Program-made: the position numbers and the translations under genes
Assembly: GCF_000008685.2 (NCBI RefSeq)
Contig: NC_001318.1
Span: forward strand, 390,398-454,397
Reading direction: 5' to 3'
DNA: 64,000 nucleotides
Origin: Borreliella burgdorferi B31
Lineage (GTDB): Bacteria; Spirochaetota; Spirochaetia; Borreliales; Borreliaceae
The notes under the pieces: model-generated
Seen by the model: the letters and a program-made list of their open reading frames with translations, nothing else
Database searches by the model: none
What the model was told of the DNA's origin: nothing
In this document: in pieces, positions 1 through 11,295 of the stretch
How the letters are laid out: every line of letters begins with the position of its first letter
How positions within the stretch are numbered: position 1 is the stretch's first letter

Positions 1-1422
1 AAGCTTATCCAATAACATAGAACATCTTCCTGAGGGAATAGGAAGGGTTTTTTCTTTTTTATTTAATATATTTATTGTAAAATAATAAAGTTTTTCAGAT
101 TCCATTTTTATTTCCCAACCTCTTTTCCCCTTATTGCAAATTATTGTAGTTTGATTCTTTTTAAGAGATAAGCTTTCTATCCCCATAATCTCAAGAGTGG
201 GTATATTCCAATATACAGTTTTATCAGGCAAACTAATTGTAAGCCCAATAATATTTTCTATCATTAAGCTAATACTAAAAAGTGCAAGATAACAAATAAG
301 ACCTTTCTCGGTATAAGTTTTTTTATTAGAATCAAAATATGCAGGTCCTTCTTGCATAGGTCTATAAGCTTCCCAAATGTGCCCCTTAATTTTATTAAAA
401 GGCATTAAAGTGTCTAATATATAATACAAATGTCTTATAGTAAATTCTCTTGCAATATTTGCACGACCACAATATTCAAGCCCTTTGATTACAAAAAAAT
501 TCATATAAGTATAAACTGAACCATAATATCCATTGCCATCCTCACTAAAACCTGGCTCACTAACAGAAAGTGTTGGAAAAGGATTTGGAGTCCCAAAATG
601 ATTAGTACTTTTTAAATAAAAAATCATTCTTTCTATTCTGTCCTCACTGGGAATCTCAGAAAGCATTGGGAAAAAACCTACTATTGTCTTGATTTCAAGA
701 ATATTTTCATTAACATCAAGATCATAATAAAATCCATCTTTTTCGCTCCACATTAAAGAATTAATTTTGACCTTAAGGGAAAAAAATCGTTTTTTGTATT
801 CAAGCGATAAATTTTTATCATTTAAAATGTCTGCCAATTTAGAAATACAATATGCATTATGAACTTGCAATGAATTAAAATCTATAGGATAGTACGCATC
901 TACTCTTGGGGAGTTCTTATAAAAAATTTTATTTACATCAATTGAATAAAGACCATTTTCCTTTAAAAATTTGCTCTCTATCCATTTATAATACTTATCA
1001 AGAATTGGTAAAACTTCAGAAATTCTCTTTTTATTTCCTGTCTTATGATATAAGTTGTATTCAGCCCATGCAAAAATAGGAAATCCAATATTCTCTTCAT
1101 TCTCATCAAGATCAATAATAGCATTGTTATTGTCATATCTAGCCCTGATTGCACCAGATTCTTCCTGCAATTGATAAAATTTATCAATTGCAGATGTAGA
1201 TGAATATTCCCCATTACTATAGACAAGAAAAAAGCTTGACATACAAGCTTGCATCTGATCTATATAATCACAATTTTCCGAATAATAATTTTTATCTTTT
1301 TTGCCCCTATCAGCAACTTTTTGCAAAATCACCTTATCTTGAATCCAAGATAAACTTTTATTATAAATATCAATAAAGTCTTGATCATAATAGTAAATTT
1401 TGGGAAACATTTTTTTATTCAA
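1..1422 (-). CDS. treA: Trehalase-like (alpha/alpha)6 glycoside hydrolase, 3' part cut by window edge
   Basis: A continuous reading frame of 474 codons runs off the left edge, so the C-terminus is missing. It lacks a signal peptide and should be cytoplasmic. The sequence has the look of (alpha/alpha)6-barrel glycosidases of the trehalase / MGH1-like group: WAEYNLYHKTG, NSLQVHNAYC, LMWSEKDGFYYD, SEPGFSEDGNGYYGSVYTYMNFF and a GHIWEAYRP segment. Position next to the bmp cluster matches the gene annotated as trehalase in B. burgdorferi. The likely substrate is an alpha-linked disaccharide; hydrolysis of trehalose is the family-based guess and not proven here. The start is taken as TTG at 1420-1422 because AGAGGA lies 7 nt upstream; the first ATG (1408-1410) is four codons in and lacks a well-placed ribosome site. 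Confidence 0.8.
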   Translation of the reverse strand, partial: MNKKMFPKIYYYDQDFIDIYNKSLSWIQDKVILQKVADRGKKDKNYYSENCDYIDQMQACMSSFFLVYSNGEYSSTSAIDKFYQLQEESGAIRARYDNNNAIIDLDENEENIGFPIFAWAEYNLYHKTGNKKRISEVLPILDKYYKWIESKFLKENGLYSIDVNKIFYKNSPRVDAYYPIDFNSLQVHNAYCISKLADILNDKNLSLEYKKRFFSLKVKINSLMWSEKDGFYYDLDVNENILEIKTIVGFFPMLSEIPSEDRIERMIFYLKSTNHFGTPNPFPTLSVSEPGFSEDGNGYYGSVYTYMNFFVIKGLEYCGRANIAREFTIRHLYYILDTLMPFNKIKGHIWEAYRPMQEGPAYFDSNKKTYTEKGLICYLALFSISLMIENIIGLTISLPDKTVYWNIPTLEIMGIESLSLKKNQTTIICNKGKRGWEIKMESEKLYYFTINILNKKEKTLPIPSGRCSMLLDKL

Positions 1423-1534
1423 TGCTAAATCCTCTAAAACAACAGAAATGTACTTCTATTTATTATAACACAATAAATATAACATAATTAAAAAATTAAA
1501 AACTGGAAAATTAAAATCTTTCTATTTCAAAAGT

Positions 1535-2560
1535 TTATAACTTTAATATTTGTTTTATAAAAATTTCATATTCCTCCTGATTGCAAGGAACAATGATCTC
1601 TTTATTGATTATTTTTCTCTCAAGAACTTTTATGTATTCAAATTCATTCGCATTAGGCAGCCCAATAACACCATCTCTTAATCCCATTTGAACAACTTTT
1701 CCACCTTCCCAAACATTATTATTTTTAATATATTCGCCAGTAATCAAATACAATGCGTCCCCAATGTTTTTTATAACAGAAGTAATAAAATTTTTAGGAG
1801 CAAGATATGACTGATCCTGATCGGCTCCAATAACATAGTAACCATCGCCAAGGTTTTTTGCTGTCTCAATAACACCAATTCCTGCTAAACCAGCTGCAAA
1901 ATGAATTACATCTATCCCTTTAGAATACATTTTACTAGCTATGGTTCTACCAATATCAACATCGGAAAAAGAATTGGAATATTCACTTATAATCTCTATA
2001 TCTTTATTAGCATACTTTGCTCCAGATTCATAACCATAGCGAAATGCATCTACTATATTACCCTTCATTCCCCCTATAAAACCTATTTTGCCAGAAAAGC
2101 TTTTTTTGGCTGCAATATAGCCAGCCAAAAAAGCACCTTGCTCTACTCTGAAAACAACAGCAATCAAGTTTTCAGGAATCTGAACATCATCACCATAAAT
2201 GGGATCTATTATTCCATAGCTAATTTTTGGATTCTCCGATGAAACCAATAAAGATGCGTCCGTAAGCATGTACCCTACAAGCCAAATCAAGTCTGAGCCA
2301 TTCCTTTTTAAATTATCAAGATCTGAAACATAACTAGAATAAACTCCAGAAATAGCACAAGAAAAAACTTCTTCAATATTTTCTGGAAAATCTTTTTTCA
2401 AGCGTAATAAAGCCTCATTAGCACTAGAATTAAAAGATTTGTCGTCAAGAACACCATCTACCAACATGGATATCTTAATTTTTTTTGAACTAGATTCTAT
2501 TCCATTTCTACTAAAGCAAGAAGTCAACAAAATACCGAATATAAAAATTACAATTCTCAT
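1535..2560 (-). CDS. bmpB: Basic membrane protein B, nucleoside-binding lipoprotein
   Basis: Lipoprotein of 341 residues of the BMP / PnrA-like family, periplasmic-binding-protein fold, expected to bind purine nucleosides for an ABC importer. The N-terminus is a short hydrophobic signal ending in the lipobox LLTSC with the lipidated Cys at 15. Family landmarks are the DDKSFN motif, a SGKIGFIGG segment, [18 protein letters not shown] and [13 protein letters not shown]. It is the last of four tandem paralogues (D, C, A, B) and ends 112 bp before treA. An in-frame GTG lies three codons upstream, but GGAGAA abuts that GTG and sits 9 nt before the ATG at 2558-2560, so ATG is chosen. It is probably co-transcribed with bmpA, 86 bp upstream. 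Confidence 0.95.
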   Translation of the reverse strand: MRIVIFIFGILLTSCFSRNGIESSSKKIKISMLVDGVLDDKSFNSSANEALLRLKKDFPENIEEVFSCAISGVYSSYVSDLDNLKRNGSDLIWLVGYMLTDASLLVSSENPKISYGIIDPIYGDDVQIPENLIAVVFRVEQGAFLAGYIAAKKSFSGKIGFIGGMKGNIVDAFRYGYESGAKYANKDIEIISEYSNSFSDVDIGRTIASKMYSKGIDVIHFAAGLAGIGVIETAKNLGDGYYVIGADQDQSYLAPKNFITSVIKNIGDALYLITGEYIKNNNVWEGGKVVQMGLRDGVIGLPNANEFEYIKVLERKIINKEIIVPCNQEEYEIFIKQILKL

Positions 2561-2646
2561 ATAAAGCACTTCTCCATTTCAATTATTCAAACAAAACCAA
2601 TGTGTTTTTTATACTTAAAAATAAAATATATAAATTGATTCTTTAT

Positions 2647-3666
2647 TTAAATAAATTCTTTAAGAAACTTCTCATAACTTTCTTTATTAGATGGAACAAT
2701 AATTTCTTTGTTGATTATTTTGCTAGAAAGATTGTCAATTTCTTTTTCAAGTTCAAAGGAAATCATTTTAGGATTTCTTACAAACCCCACAACTCCTTCT
2801 TTAAGGCCATAATTTATTAATTTGCCACCTTCGAAAGTATTAGTTTTTAAATGGTTAGATGTAAAAATATTTAAAGCTCTACCAACATCTTTAGTTGTAG
2901 ATGTTATTACATTGTCAGGAGCAAGATATGCTTGATCTTCATCAACTCCAATAATGTAATGCCCAGAACCAAGTTCTTTTGCAACCTCAATAGCCCCAAT
3001 TCCTCCAAGGCCTGCAGCATGATGAATAATGTCTATCTCATCAGAATACATCCTAGTTGCAACGCTTCTACCAGCTTCAAGGTCAGCAAAACTACCAATA
3101 TACTGAGTAGATATCTTTATATCTTTATTAGCATACTTAGCACCAGCTTCATACCCATACCTAAAAGCATCTACTATCTCGCCTTCTATTCCCCCTAAAA
3201 ATCCAATTTTACCTGTTTTAGAAAGTTTTGCAGCAATATAACCCGTTAAAAATGCACCCTCTTGAGCTCTAAAGGTCATGCCCACCAAATTTGCAGGAAT
3301 AGGATCGTTAGAATAAATAGGATCAATAATTGCATATTTCATATCGGGATTTTGAAGAGCCGCAACCTTGGCCACATCGCTAAATCTATACCCAATAAGC
3401 CAAATTAAATCTGAGCCCGCATCCTTAAGCCCTTCAAGATCAGATAAATAAGAATTTGATGAGGATTCTTTTAAAACAAGCTCAATTTTAAATTCTTCTT
3501 TAACTTTTTTTACGCCATTTAAAGCACTCTCATTAAAAGATTTATCATCAAAAGTTCCATCAATTATTAAAGATACCTTAGGAATTTCGCTCCCAAGACT
3601 ACCTTTACCACTACAAGATAAAAAAACAATACTCTCAAGCAAAATCAACAACAATATTTTATTCAT
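2647..3666 (-). CDS. bmpA: Basic membrane protein A (P39), immunodominant lipoprotein
   Basis: Lipoprotein of 339 residues in the BMP / PnrA-like nucleoside-binding family; known as the P39 diagnostic antigen of Lyme borreliosis and reported as a laminin-binding surface protein. The signal peptide ends in FLSC with lipidated Cys18. Visible family motifs are [62 protein letters not shown] and [13 protein letters not shown]. An AAAGGGGAAA ribosome site lies just before the ATG. Only 41 bp separate it from bmpC, so its own promoter, if present, must lie within or near the end of bmpC. Its sequence is closest to bmpB in this window, fitting a tandem duplication. Confidence 0.97.
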   Translation of the reverse strand: MNKILLLILLESIVFLSCSGKGSLGSEIPKVSLIIDGTFDDKSFNESALNGVKKVKEEFKIELVLKESSSNSYLSDLEGLKDAGSDLIWLIGYRFSDVAKVAALQNPDMKYAIIDPIYSNDPIPANLVGMTFRAQEGAFLTGYIAAKLSKTGKIGFLGGIEGEIVDAFRYGYEAGAKYANKDIKISTQYIGSFADLEAGRSVATRMYSDEIDIIHHAAGLGGIGAIEVAKELGSGHYIIGVDEDQAYLAPDNVITSTTKDVGRALNIFTSNHLKTNTFEGGKLINYGLKEGVVGFVRNPKMISFELEKEIDNLSSKIINKEIIVPSNKESYEKFLKEFI

Positions 3667-3707
3667 AAACTATTTCCCCTTTACAAACAAAGCTATATTT
3701 AAGTAGT

Positions 3708-4769
3708 TTATAACTTTGATTTAAATAAATCAAATGCATATTCACTATCAGGAACAATAATTTCTCCACTTATTATTTTATTTTCTAGATCAATAACTTC
3801 ATCAACCAACCTATTGTTTAAAACATCGGGATCCTTAACAATTTCTATTACTCCTTCCTTTAACCCCCGATCAATAATAATTCCACCCTTAAAAACTCTA
3901 TTATTAATATACTCTGATGAAATAGAATAAATAACCTTACCAATATCCTTAATTATTGAAGTAATAACATTTTGAGGCGCAATATATGATTGATCTTGAT
4001 TTAAACCAATAACATAATATTTAGGTCCAAGCTCCTTAGCAGCGTCATAAACTCCAAGACCAGTTATACCAGCTATTGGAAAAATAACGCCTACTTTATC
4101 TTCTTTATACATGAATAGAGCCATTGCTTTGCCTTTCTCCTTATCAAAAAGAGAAGGTGCTTTTTTTGAAACTAATCTTAATTTAGGATTGGCATAAAAA
4201 ATTCCAGCCTTAAAACCAAACTTAAAATCTTTTACATGCTCACTCATAGGACCTGTTAAAAATCCAATCTTTTCTTTTCTGCTCATCTTAGCAGCAATAT
4301 ACCCAGCTAAAAATGCAGCCTCTTCATTTCTAAACTTAATAGCCAAGGAATTCTTAGGAACTTGAATATCACCATAATCAAAAGCATCTATAATACCATA
4401 ATAAATATCTGGACGTTCATAGGAAAGCTTAACTGACAAGTCAGAAAATCGGTATCCAATCAACCAAAAAAGATTTAAAGGATTTTTTTGAACCTCATAA
4501 GCATCCTCAGTCATTGCCTCATCAACAGTAAGAAGTCTTTTACCCTCAATAGGATAAGGTCTTAAAGATTTAGTTATAAGCTTTATTCCAAAATTATCCC
4601 TAAGTTTTACAACACCATCATGAACGCTTTGATTATAGCCTTTATCATAAAAGCTACCATGAGCCAAAACACCTACAACAACTTTGTCAGATTTAATAGA
4701 CTTTTTATTAGATTTAAAACAAGCAAATACTAATAAAGATAAAGTAATAAAAATAAATCTTTTAAACAA
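3708..4769 (-). CDS. bmpC: Basic membrane protein C, divergent BMP-family lipoprotein
   Basis: Lipoprotein of 353 residues and the most divergent of the four BMP paralogues. The lipobox is VFAC with Cys17. It keeps the family skeleton ([48 protein letters not shown]). At the nucleoside-contacting DDKSFN position it instead has YDKGYN, and [10 protein letters not shown] is replaced by KDFKFGFKAG, so ligand preference may differ. The start is a TTG at 4769 with an AAGGAGAGG ribosome site immediately upstream; no better ATG exists. The 314-bp gap to bmpD holds a hairpin at 4928-4950 and is otherwise A+T-rich, so separate transcription from bmpD is plausible. Confidence 0.93.
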   Translation of the reverse strand: MFKRFIFITLSLLVFACFKSNKKSIKSDKVVVGVLAHGSFYDKGYNQSVHDGVVKLRDNFGIKLITKSLRPYPIEGKRLLTVDEAMTEDAYEVQKNPLNLFWLIGYRFSDLSVKLSYERPDIYYGIIDAFDYGDIQVPKNSLAIKFRNEEAAFLAGYIAAKMSRKEKIGFLTGPMSEHVKDFKFGFKAGIFYANPKLRLVSKKAPSLFDKEKGKAMALFMYKEDKVGVIFPIAGITGLGVYDAAKELGPKYYVIGLNQDQSYIAPQNVITSIIKDIGKVIYSISSEYINNRVFKGGIIIDRGLKEGVIEIVKDPDVLNNRLVDEVIDLENKIISGEIIVPDSEYAFDLFKSKL

Positions 4770-4920
4770 AATTAATCCTCTCCTTATATTTTTTTTAAAA
4801 ATTCTAAATTTTTTAAAAATTAAAATATTAACTTTATTTTACTAACAAGTAGTATTCTTTATTTATAAAATAAAATTTTAATAATCCCTTTTAAAAAAAT
4901 ACTTCTAGCATTAATAAAAA

Positions 4921-4950
4921 CACAGTAGTAGGAAAAATAATTTTTCCTAC
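4921..4950 (-). terminator. Candidate rho-independent terminator downstream of bmpD
   Basis: A perfect 10-bp inverted repeat (arms 4928-4937 and 4941-4950, loop of 3 nt) lies 134 bp after the bmpD stop. On the minus strand it is followed by a T-rich stretch. The stem has only four G/C pairs and the U-tract is interrupted, so it could equally be an operator for bmpC. The rest of the 4770-5083 gap shows no gene, only A+T-rich sequence that should include the bmpC promoter. Confidence 0.4.
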
Positions 4951-5083
4951 ATCACCATAATATCCAAATTTAAACCCTTTTGCAAGATTAATTTAAATTC
5001 AAATTACAACAATTAAAAAACCCTTTAAAACATCTTTAAAGAATTAAAAAGATTTTTCACAAATCAGCTCAATAAAAATCAAA

Positions 5084-6109
5084 TTAATTTTCCATTTGCA
5101 AAACAAAGTTATCATAAGATACCTTGTCATAAGGCACTTTTATTATACCATTCATTATACTTTGCCCAATTTTCAATGATTTGTTATAAATCTCAGAATA
5201 ATTTGATTTTAAGTTTTCATTTAAAACTAAACCAAGACCATCTTCTTTAAGCCCTAAAAACATGGTCTTGCCACCATCCAAAACTCCAGTTTCTAAATAC
5301 TTTTTTGTTAAACTATACATCAATGAATCAACTTTTTTTACAGCAGAAACAATAACATTGTTAGGAGCAAGATATGATTGATCCTGATCGACTCCAATAA
5401 TATAATGATCGGGCCCCAACTCTTTTGCGGCCTCAATTACCCCTATACCAGAAAGCCCTGCAGCTGCAAATATGATATCAACCCCATCTCGATACATATT
5501 AGATGCCGTTGAACGACCAAGTCCAAAGTCTCCAAATGTACCAACGTATTGAGAGACCACTTTAATATTAGAGTTTGCATACTTAGCACCAGCTTCATAT
5601 CCATACATAAAAGATTCTAAAACTTTTCCCCTCACTCCTCCAACAAATCCAATCTTACCCGTTTTAGAAGCCTTCGACGCAAAGTATCCTGCTAAAAAAG
5701 CCACCTCTTCGGATCTAAAACTAATATTAAGAAGATTTTTGGGTATTTGAATTTCATCATAAACCCCTTCTATGATTGCATAATTAACAGAAACATTCTC
5801 GCTAGCTCTTTGAAAAAGAATGTCTGACAATCTAAACCCAATTCCCCAAATCAAATTTGAATTACCATCTTCTAAGTTTGCAATATCTCCTAAATAAGAA
5901 TTGCCTGTAGATGCTTTTTCAATTATATTTATATTTAAATCTGCCTTTAATTTTCTTATCGCCTTAGAAGAACTTTCATTAAATCCTTTATCATCAAAAG
6001 CACCATCAACTATAAGCGAAACTGTTTTTGCCTCCGACTTGCCATCATCAGAGCTAGAACAAGCAACAATAAATAAAAAAATTAAAAAATAATAAACTTT
6101 TTTTAACAT
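5084..6109 (-). CDS. bmpD: Basic membrane protein D, purine-nucleoside-binding lipoprotein
   Basis: Lipoprotein of 341 residues, BMP / PnrA-like family. The signal peptide ends in FIVAC with lipidated Cys17. Motifs include [58 protein letters not shown] and [13 protein letters not shown], all lining the ligand cleft in this family. BmpD is, from the literature, the member whose structure showed adenosine in the pocket. The ATG at 6107-6109 is preceded by an excellent GGAGGA 8 nt away; the open frame extends 19 codons further upstream but without a ribosome site. It is the first gene of the bmp cluster and starts just after the rpsG terminator, so a promoter should lie in 6110-6180. Confidence 0.96.
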
Positions 6110-6177
6110 AAAAATATCCTCCTTGCTTTTAATAAAAAAATACAAAAAATAGATCTCATAATACACGGCATATAAAC

Positions 6178-6207
6178 AAAAAAAGACACCTTAAAAAGGT
6201 GTCTTTT
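6178..6207 (-). terminator. Intrinsic terminator of the ribosomal/RNA polymerase block after rpsG
   Basis: Immediately after and overlapping the rpsG stop codon, a perfect 12-bp inverted repeat (6181-6192 and 6196-6207, 3-nt loop) with core GACACC / GGTGTC is followed on the minus strand by a run of seven T. This is a textbook intrinsic terminator separating the rpl-rpo-rps block from bmpD. Confidence 0.85.
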
Positions 6208-6680
6208 TACCATCTATAATGAGTAAAAGCTTTATTTGCTTCAGCCATTCTATGAGTATCTTCTTTCTTCTTGAAAGCAGCTCCAGTAGAATTATATGCA
6301 TTTAAAAGTTCGTTTGACAACTTTTCTTTCATAGACCTACCGCTAGACTTTCTAGCAGCAAAAATAATCCACTTCATAGCCAAGGCTTCTCTTCTCTCTT
6401 CTCTAACTTCAACAGGAACTTGATATGTAGCACCACCCACTCGTCTACTTCTTACTTCTACCAATGGCTTAATATTATCTAAAGCTTTATAAAAAACAGC
6501 CATCTTGTCGCTTTCTTCAAGCTTATCGGCAAGCAAATCAATTGAACTATAAAGTATACTCTCGCTTATTGATTTTTTTCCATCATACATCATTCTATTT
6601 GCAAACTTTGCAACAATTCTAGAATTATATCTGGTATCAACAAAAACTTTCTTTTTGATTTTTTTATTTTTTCTTGACAT
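6207..6680 (-). CDS. rpsG: 30S ribosomal protein S7
   Basis: 157 residues, the normal S7 length. S7 is a primary 16S rRNA-binding protein that nucleates assembly of the 30S head and contacts the exit-site tRNA. Diagnostic segments are [40 protein letters not shown] and [10 protein letters not shown], with the basic C-terminal [15 protein letters not shown]. It lies 24 bp after rpsL with an AAGGTGG ribosome site and ends within the terminator stem, so it is the last gene of the rplK-to-rpsG block. The usual str-operon partners fusA and tuf are absent, as the next gene is bmpD. Confidence 0.98.
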
Positions 6681-6704
6681 ATTTAATATTAACCCACCTT
6701 TCAG

Positions 6705-7079
6705 TTAAGCTTTAGGCTTTTTTGTTCCATACTTAGATCTACCCTTTTTCCTATTATTAACGCCAAGGGTATCCTTAGCTCCTCTAACAATATGGTACCT
6801 TACTCCAGGCAAATCTTTAACTCGACCACCTCTAATTAGAACCACAGAGTGTTCTTGTAAATTGTGTCCAATTCCTGGAATATATGCTGTTACTTCAAAT
6901 CCATTTGAAAGTCTAACACGCGCTACTTTTCTTAAAGCTGAATTAGGCTTTTTGGGAGTTACGGTCATTACACGCGTACAAATTCCTCTTCTTTGAGGAC
7001 AATTTTGAAGCGCAGGAGATGCGGTCTTCTCCGTTTGACTTTTTCTAGGCTTTCTAATTAACTGATTAATTGTAGGCAT
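6705..7079 (-). CDS. rpsL: 30S ribosomal protein S12
   Basis: 124 residues, full length. S12 sits at the decoding centre and governs accuracy. Conserved blocks are [51 protein letters not shown] and [11 protein letters not shown]. Lys43 and Lys88, the residues whose replacement gives streptomycin resistance in many bacteria, are both the wild-type lysines. It is located between rpoC (67 bp upstream) and rpsG (24 bp downstream). A CGTTGATAAATG context with GGAGAGCG further upstream supports the ATG at 7079. Confidence 0.98.
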   Translation of the reverse strand: MPTINQLIRKPRKSQTEKTASPALQNCPQRRGICTRVMTVTPKKPNSALRKVARVRLSNGFEVTAYIPGIGHNLQEHSVVLIRGGRVKDLPGVRYHIVRGAKDTLGVNNRKKGRSKYGTKKPKA

Positions 7080-7146
7080 TTATCAACGCTCTCCTTTTCT
7101 TGAAACTATTAATAAAATGGTAGCAAATATATCACTTATTTTCAAG

Positions 7147-10100
7147 TTAAACTTCAGAATCGATATTTTCACTAACTTTAATTTTTTTATAAAGACCCAT
7201 ACCAGTTCCAGTAGGAATTAAATGTCCAATTACAACATTTTCTTTTAATCCCCTAAGATCATCTATTTTTCCAGCAATAGAAGCATCTGTTAATACTTTT
7301 GTTGTTTCCTGGAAAGAAGCTGCGGAAATAAAAGAATCTATATTAAGAGACGTTTTAGTTACTCCTATAAGAATTGGACTTGCTATTGCTGGCTCACCAC
7401 CTTGTTCGATTACTTTTCTATTTTGCTCATAAAAAGTGTGCTTATCTACCTTTTGCCCATAAACAAAATTAGTATCACCAACTGCAACAATCTTAACTTT
7501 TTTCATCATTTGCTTGATTATCACACCAATATGTTTGTCATTAATGCTAACACCCTGTTTTCGATAAACATCCTGAATTTCTGCCAACAGAAATTCTTGT
7601 AAACTAATCCCACCTAAAATTTCAAGCACATCATGAGGATTAATTCTACCATCACAAAGCATATCTCCTGCTTTTACAACATCTCCATCTCTAACCAAAA
7701 GATGTTTTCCAGCTGGAATATAATGCTTATGTTCAACCCCATACTCATCTAAAATATTAATAAGCCTTTTACCTTTTTGAATTGATTTAAATTGTACAAT
7801 TCCGCTTACTTTAGCCATTTCAGTTAAATTCTTAGGAATTCTTGTCTCAAAAAGATCATTAACACGAGGCAATCCCCCTGTAATATCTTGAGTTTTTTCA
7901 GAACCTTTAGAAAGTTTCGCAATAATATCTCCTATGTTAATACTCTGGCCATCTTCAACTTGAAGATAAGCATCACCTGGTAATACATAAGATGCAACCT
8001 CCATACCACTACTATCAATAATAAAAATTCTAGGATCAAGAGATTCAAAAACATTATCTGTAATTCTTTTTTCAACATTGCCTGTTTCAGTATTTATTTC
8101 CTCTTTAAGAGTAGTTCCTAAAATAATATCCTTAAATTTAATTTTACCCTTAACCTCTGCAATAATAGGCTCTGCAAATGGATCAAATGTACCAATAACT
8201 TTGCCTGATTCAACATAATCACCAACCTCTATTTCAAGCTTTGTACCCGCTTTCAAGGAAACTTCTTGCTCTTCTGACACTATGAAAAAATTATCGTCTC
8301 TTAATTTAACATAACCAATGTAAGAAGAGAGAATCTCTGAGCCCTTTTTATCAATAAACAAAGGAATTCCTTTTATTACTCTTTGAGAATCTAAAACTTT
8401 AATCTCTTTTATGTTCTTAATTTTTTCCTCATAAAAAACATTGATTATTTTTAAAGTTCCTTTTCTTGTGAAAAGAATTCCATTATCAACTCTAACATTA
8501 AAACCTTCTATGCCATTAAGTATGAAGGCATTCTTTAAAGATATTTTATCATCCTCACTGCCAGCCTGAGCAACTCCACCAATATGAAAAGTTCTCATGG
8601 TTAATTGAGTACCCGGTTGACCTATGGACTGAGCAGCAATTATTCCCACAGCCTCCCCAATATTAACAGGTTTGTTCTTAGAAAAGTCTCTACCATAACA
8701 TTTTTGACAAACGCCATGCTCAGCTTCACACGTTAAAACAGATCTAATAACAAGTTTTTCAATACCAATTTTCTCTAATAATTCTATTTTAGCTTCTGAG
8801 ATTTCTTCATTTGCATCTAAAACAATCTCGCCAGTAATTGGATTTTTTATTCTTTCAATAGAATAACTCCCAACAGCTTTTTCTTTCAAAGATTCTAATA
8901 TTTCTTCACCATTTTTTACAGTCTCAACTTTTATTCCATTTATAGTTCCACAATCCTCTATTCTAACAACAACATCTTGAGCAATGTCTACTAATCTTCG
9001 AGTTAAATATCCAGCATCAGCGGTCTTAAGAGCAGTATCTGCTAGACCTTTTCTTGCTCCATTTGTAGATATAAAAAACTCTATCACAGAAAGACCTTCT
9101 TTAAAGTTAGAAATAATTGGAAGCTCAATAATATCCCCAGAAGTTTTTGCCATCAATCCTCTCATACCAGCAAGCTGTCTTATTTGATTCCTACTACCCC
9201 TAGCACCAGAATCTGCCATCATATATATAACATTAAATCCATCTCTATCTTTCTTTAAAATTTCCATCATCTTATTAGTAAGTTCTTCATTGGTCTTTAA
9301 CCAAACAGAAACTACATTGTTATAACGCTCTTCGCCAGTAATAACACCTTTAGCATAATCATTTTGAATCTTAGCAATCTCTTTATTGGCCCTTTCTACA
9401 TAAGTTCTTTTTTCATCAGGAACAATAATATCGCTCATACTAATTGTGCATCCAAACTTAGTGGCATACCTAAAACCAAGTTCCTTGATGATGTCAAGCA
9501 TTTCAATTACGATAGAAGAACCATGAACTACATAAACTTTTGATATTAAAATTTGTAGCTCCAAATCACTAAGGGTTTTATTTACAAATTCAATTCCCTT
9601 GGGCAAAGCCTCATTAAATATAACCCTACCGGCCGTAGTTTTTTTGTACTCACCATGAATTTTTACATAAATAGAAGCATTGTAATCCAGACTCCTATTA
9701 TTTATGGCAAGAATAACATTGTTAAAGTTTAAAAACTTTTTACCTTCTCCAACAACATTCTTTTTTTCCATAGTTAAATAATATAGGCCCAAAACAATAT
9801 CTTGGGATGGAAAAACAATAGGATGCCCATTGGCAGGATTTAAAAGATTATTTGTTGAAAGCATTAAAGCCCAACTTTCAGCTTGTGCTGCCGGAGTAAG
9901 AGGCACATGTACCGCCATTTGATCACCATCAAAATCGGCATTGTATGCATGACAAACAAGAGGATGTAATTTTATTGCCTTACCCTCAACTAACACAGGT
10001 TCAAAAGCTTGAATTCCAAGTCTATGAAGAGTGGGTGCCCTATTTAAAAGAATAGGATGCTCTTTGATAACAAGATCTAAAATTTGCCACACCTCATCTA

Positions 10101-11280
10101 CTTCTTGCTCTATTAAATTCTTTGCTCTTTTGATATTAAAAACAGCTTCACTCTCAATCAGTCTTCTTATCACAAAAGGCTTAAAAAGCTCAAGGGCCAT
10201 TTTTGCAGGCAATCCACATTGATGTAGCTTAAGCTCAGGTCCAACAACAATAACAGAACGACCAGAATAATCTACTCTTTTACCAAGAAGATTTTGCCTA
10301 AACCTTCCCTGCTTACCTTTTAATGCATCGGAAAGCGACTTGAGAGGCCTACTAGATGAACCTTTGACAACCTTTCTTTTATGAGAATTGTCAAAAAGAG
10401 AGTCTACTGATTCTTGAAGCATTCTTTTTTCGTTTCTCACAATAATCTCTGGCGCATTAAGAAGAAGCAACTTTCTTAAACGATTATTTCTATTTATGAC
10501 TCTTCTATAAAGATCATTAAGATCAGATGTTGCAAAGCGCCCCCCATCAAGCTGAACCATTGGCCTAATCTCTGGGGGAATAACAGGAAGAACTTCCATA
10601 ATCATCCACTCTGGCTTATTGCCAGAAATTTTAAAATTCTCAATAATTTCAAGACGTCTTAAGAGTTTCTTATCAGTTTTATCATCTTTATCTATCATTT
10701 GAATTCTAAGCTTAGACGAAAGCTCATCAAGATCAAGATTTTCAAGAAGAGTTTTAATAGCCTCAGCCCCCATTGAAGCATTAAAAGACATACCATATCG
10801 CTCTCTAGCTTCTATGTACTCATCTTCATTTAAAAGCTGCATTTTTTTAAGATCAGTATCGCCCGGTTCAATTACTACATATTTTTCATAATAAAGAATA
10901 GAATTCAAACTAGATGCTGTAATATCAAGCAAAAGCCCAATCCTAGAGGGTATATATTTGTAATACCAAATATGAGCAACTGGGGCTGCTAGCTCAATAT
11001 GCCCCATTCTTTCACGTCTAACCTTAAAATGGGTAACCTCTACATTACAACGATCACAAATAATACCTTTATATCTGACCGATTTAAATTTACCACAATA
11101 ACATTCCCATTCCTTTGTAGTACCAAAAATCCTTTCACAAAAAAGCCCATCTTTTTCGGGTCTTAAAGTTCTATAATTAATAGTTTCGGACTTTTTAACC
11201 TCTCCATAAGACCAATTTCTAATTTGATCGGGAGACGCTATTTTAATTTTTATTCTTTCAAAATCTTTTATCTCTTTCAT
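7147..11280 (-). CDS. rpoC: DNA-directed RNA polymerase beta' subunit
   Basis: 1377 residues, the expected bacterial length. The beta' subunit forms the clamp and half of the catalytic cleft. The N-terminal zinc-binding group is Cys60, Cys62, Cys75 and Cys78. The catalytic magnesium-binding motif NADFDGD spans residues 447-453. The bridge-helix and trigger-loop region is recognisable from [20 protein letters not shown] and [29 protein letters not shown], and a second zinc site from [13 protein letters not shown]. The gene is 15 bp downstream of rpoB with GGAG 6 nt before the ATG and is co-transcribed with it. No frameshift or insertion was seen. Confidence 0.99.
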   Translation of the reverse strand: MKEIKDFERIKIKIASPDQIRNWSYGEVKKSETINYRTLRPEKDGLFCERIFGTTKEWECYCGKFKSVRYKGIICDRCNVEVTHFKVRRERMGHIELAAPVAHIWYYKYIPSRIGLLLDITASSLNSILYYEKYVVIEPGDTDLKKMQLLNEDEYIEARERYGMSFNASMGAEAIKTLLENLDLDELSSKLRIQMIDKDDKTDKKLLRRLEIIENFKISGNKPEWMIMEVLPVIPPEIRPMVQLDGGRFATSDLNDLYRRVINRNNRLRKLLLLNAPEIIVRNEKRMLQESVDSLFDNSHKRKVVKGSSSRPLKSLSDALKGKQGRFRQNLLGKRVDYSGRSVIVVGPELKLHQCGLPAKMALELFKPFVIRRLIESEAVFNIKRAKNLIEQEVDEVWQILDLVIKEHPILLNRAPTLHRLGIQAFEPVLVEGKAIKLHPLVCHAYNADFDGDQMAVHVPLTPAAQAESWALMLSTNNLLNPANGHPIVFPSQDIVLGLYYLTMEKKNVVGEGKKFLNFNNVILAINNRSLDYNASIYVKIHGEYKKTTAGRVIFNEALPKGIEFVNKTLSDLELQILISKVYVVHGSSIVIEMLDIIKELGFRYATKFGCTISMSDIIVPDEKRTYVERANKEIAKIQNDYAKGVITGEERYNNVVSVWLKTNEELTNKMMEILKKDRDGFNVIYMMADSGARGSRNQIRQLAGMRGLMAKTSGDIIELPIISNFKEGLSVIEFFISTNGARKGLADTALKTADAGYLTRRLVDIAQDVVVRIEDCGTINGIKVETVKNGEEILESLKEKAVGSYSIERIKNPITGEIVLDANEEISEAKIELLEKIGIEKLVIRSVLTCEAEHGVCQKCYGRDFSKNKPVNIGEAVGIIAAQSIGQPGTQLTMRTFHIGGVAQAGSEDDKISLKNAFILNGIEGFNVRVDNGILFTRKGTLKIINVFYEEKIKNIKEIKVLDSQRVIKGIPLFIDKKGSEILSSYIGYVKLRDDNFFIVSEEQEVSLKAGTKLEIEVGDYVESGKVIGTFDPFAEPIIAEVKGKIKFKDIILGTTLKEEINTETGNVEKRITDNVFESLDPRIFIIDSSGMEVASYVLPGDAYLQVEDGQSINIGDIIAKLSKGSEKTQDITGGLPRVNDLFETRIPKNLTEMAKVSGIVQFKSIQKGKRLINILDEYGVEHKHYIPAGKHLLVRDGDVVKAGDMLCDGRINPHDVLEILGGISLQEFLLAEIQDVYRKQGVSINDKHIGVIIKQMMKKVKIVAVGDTNFVYGQKVDKHTFYEQNRKVIEQGGEPAIASPILIGVTKTSLNIDSFISAASFQETTKVLTDASIAGKIDDLRGLKENVVIGHLIPTGTGMGLYKKIKVSENIDSEV

Positions 11281-11295
11281 AAAAACTCCAAAAAC

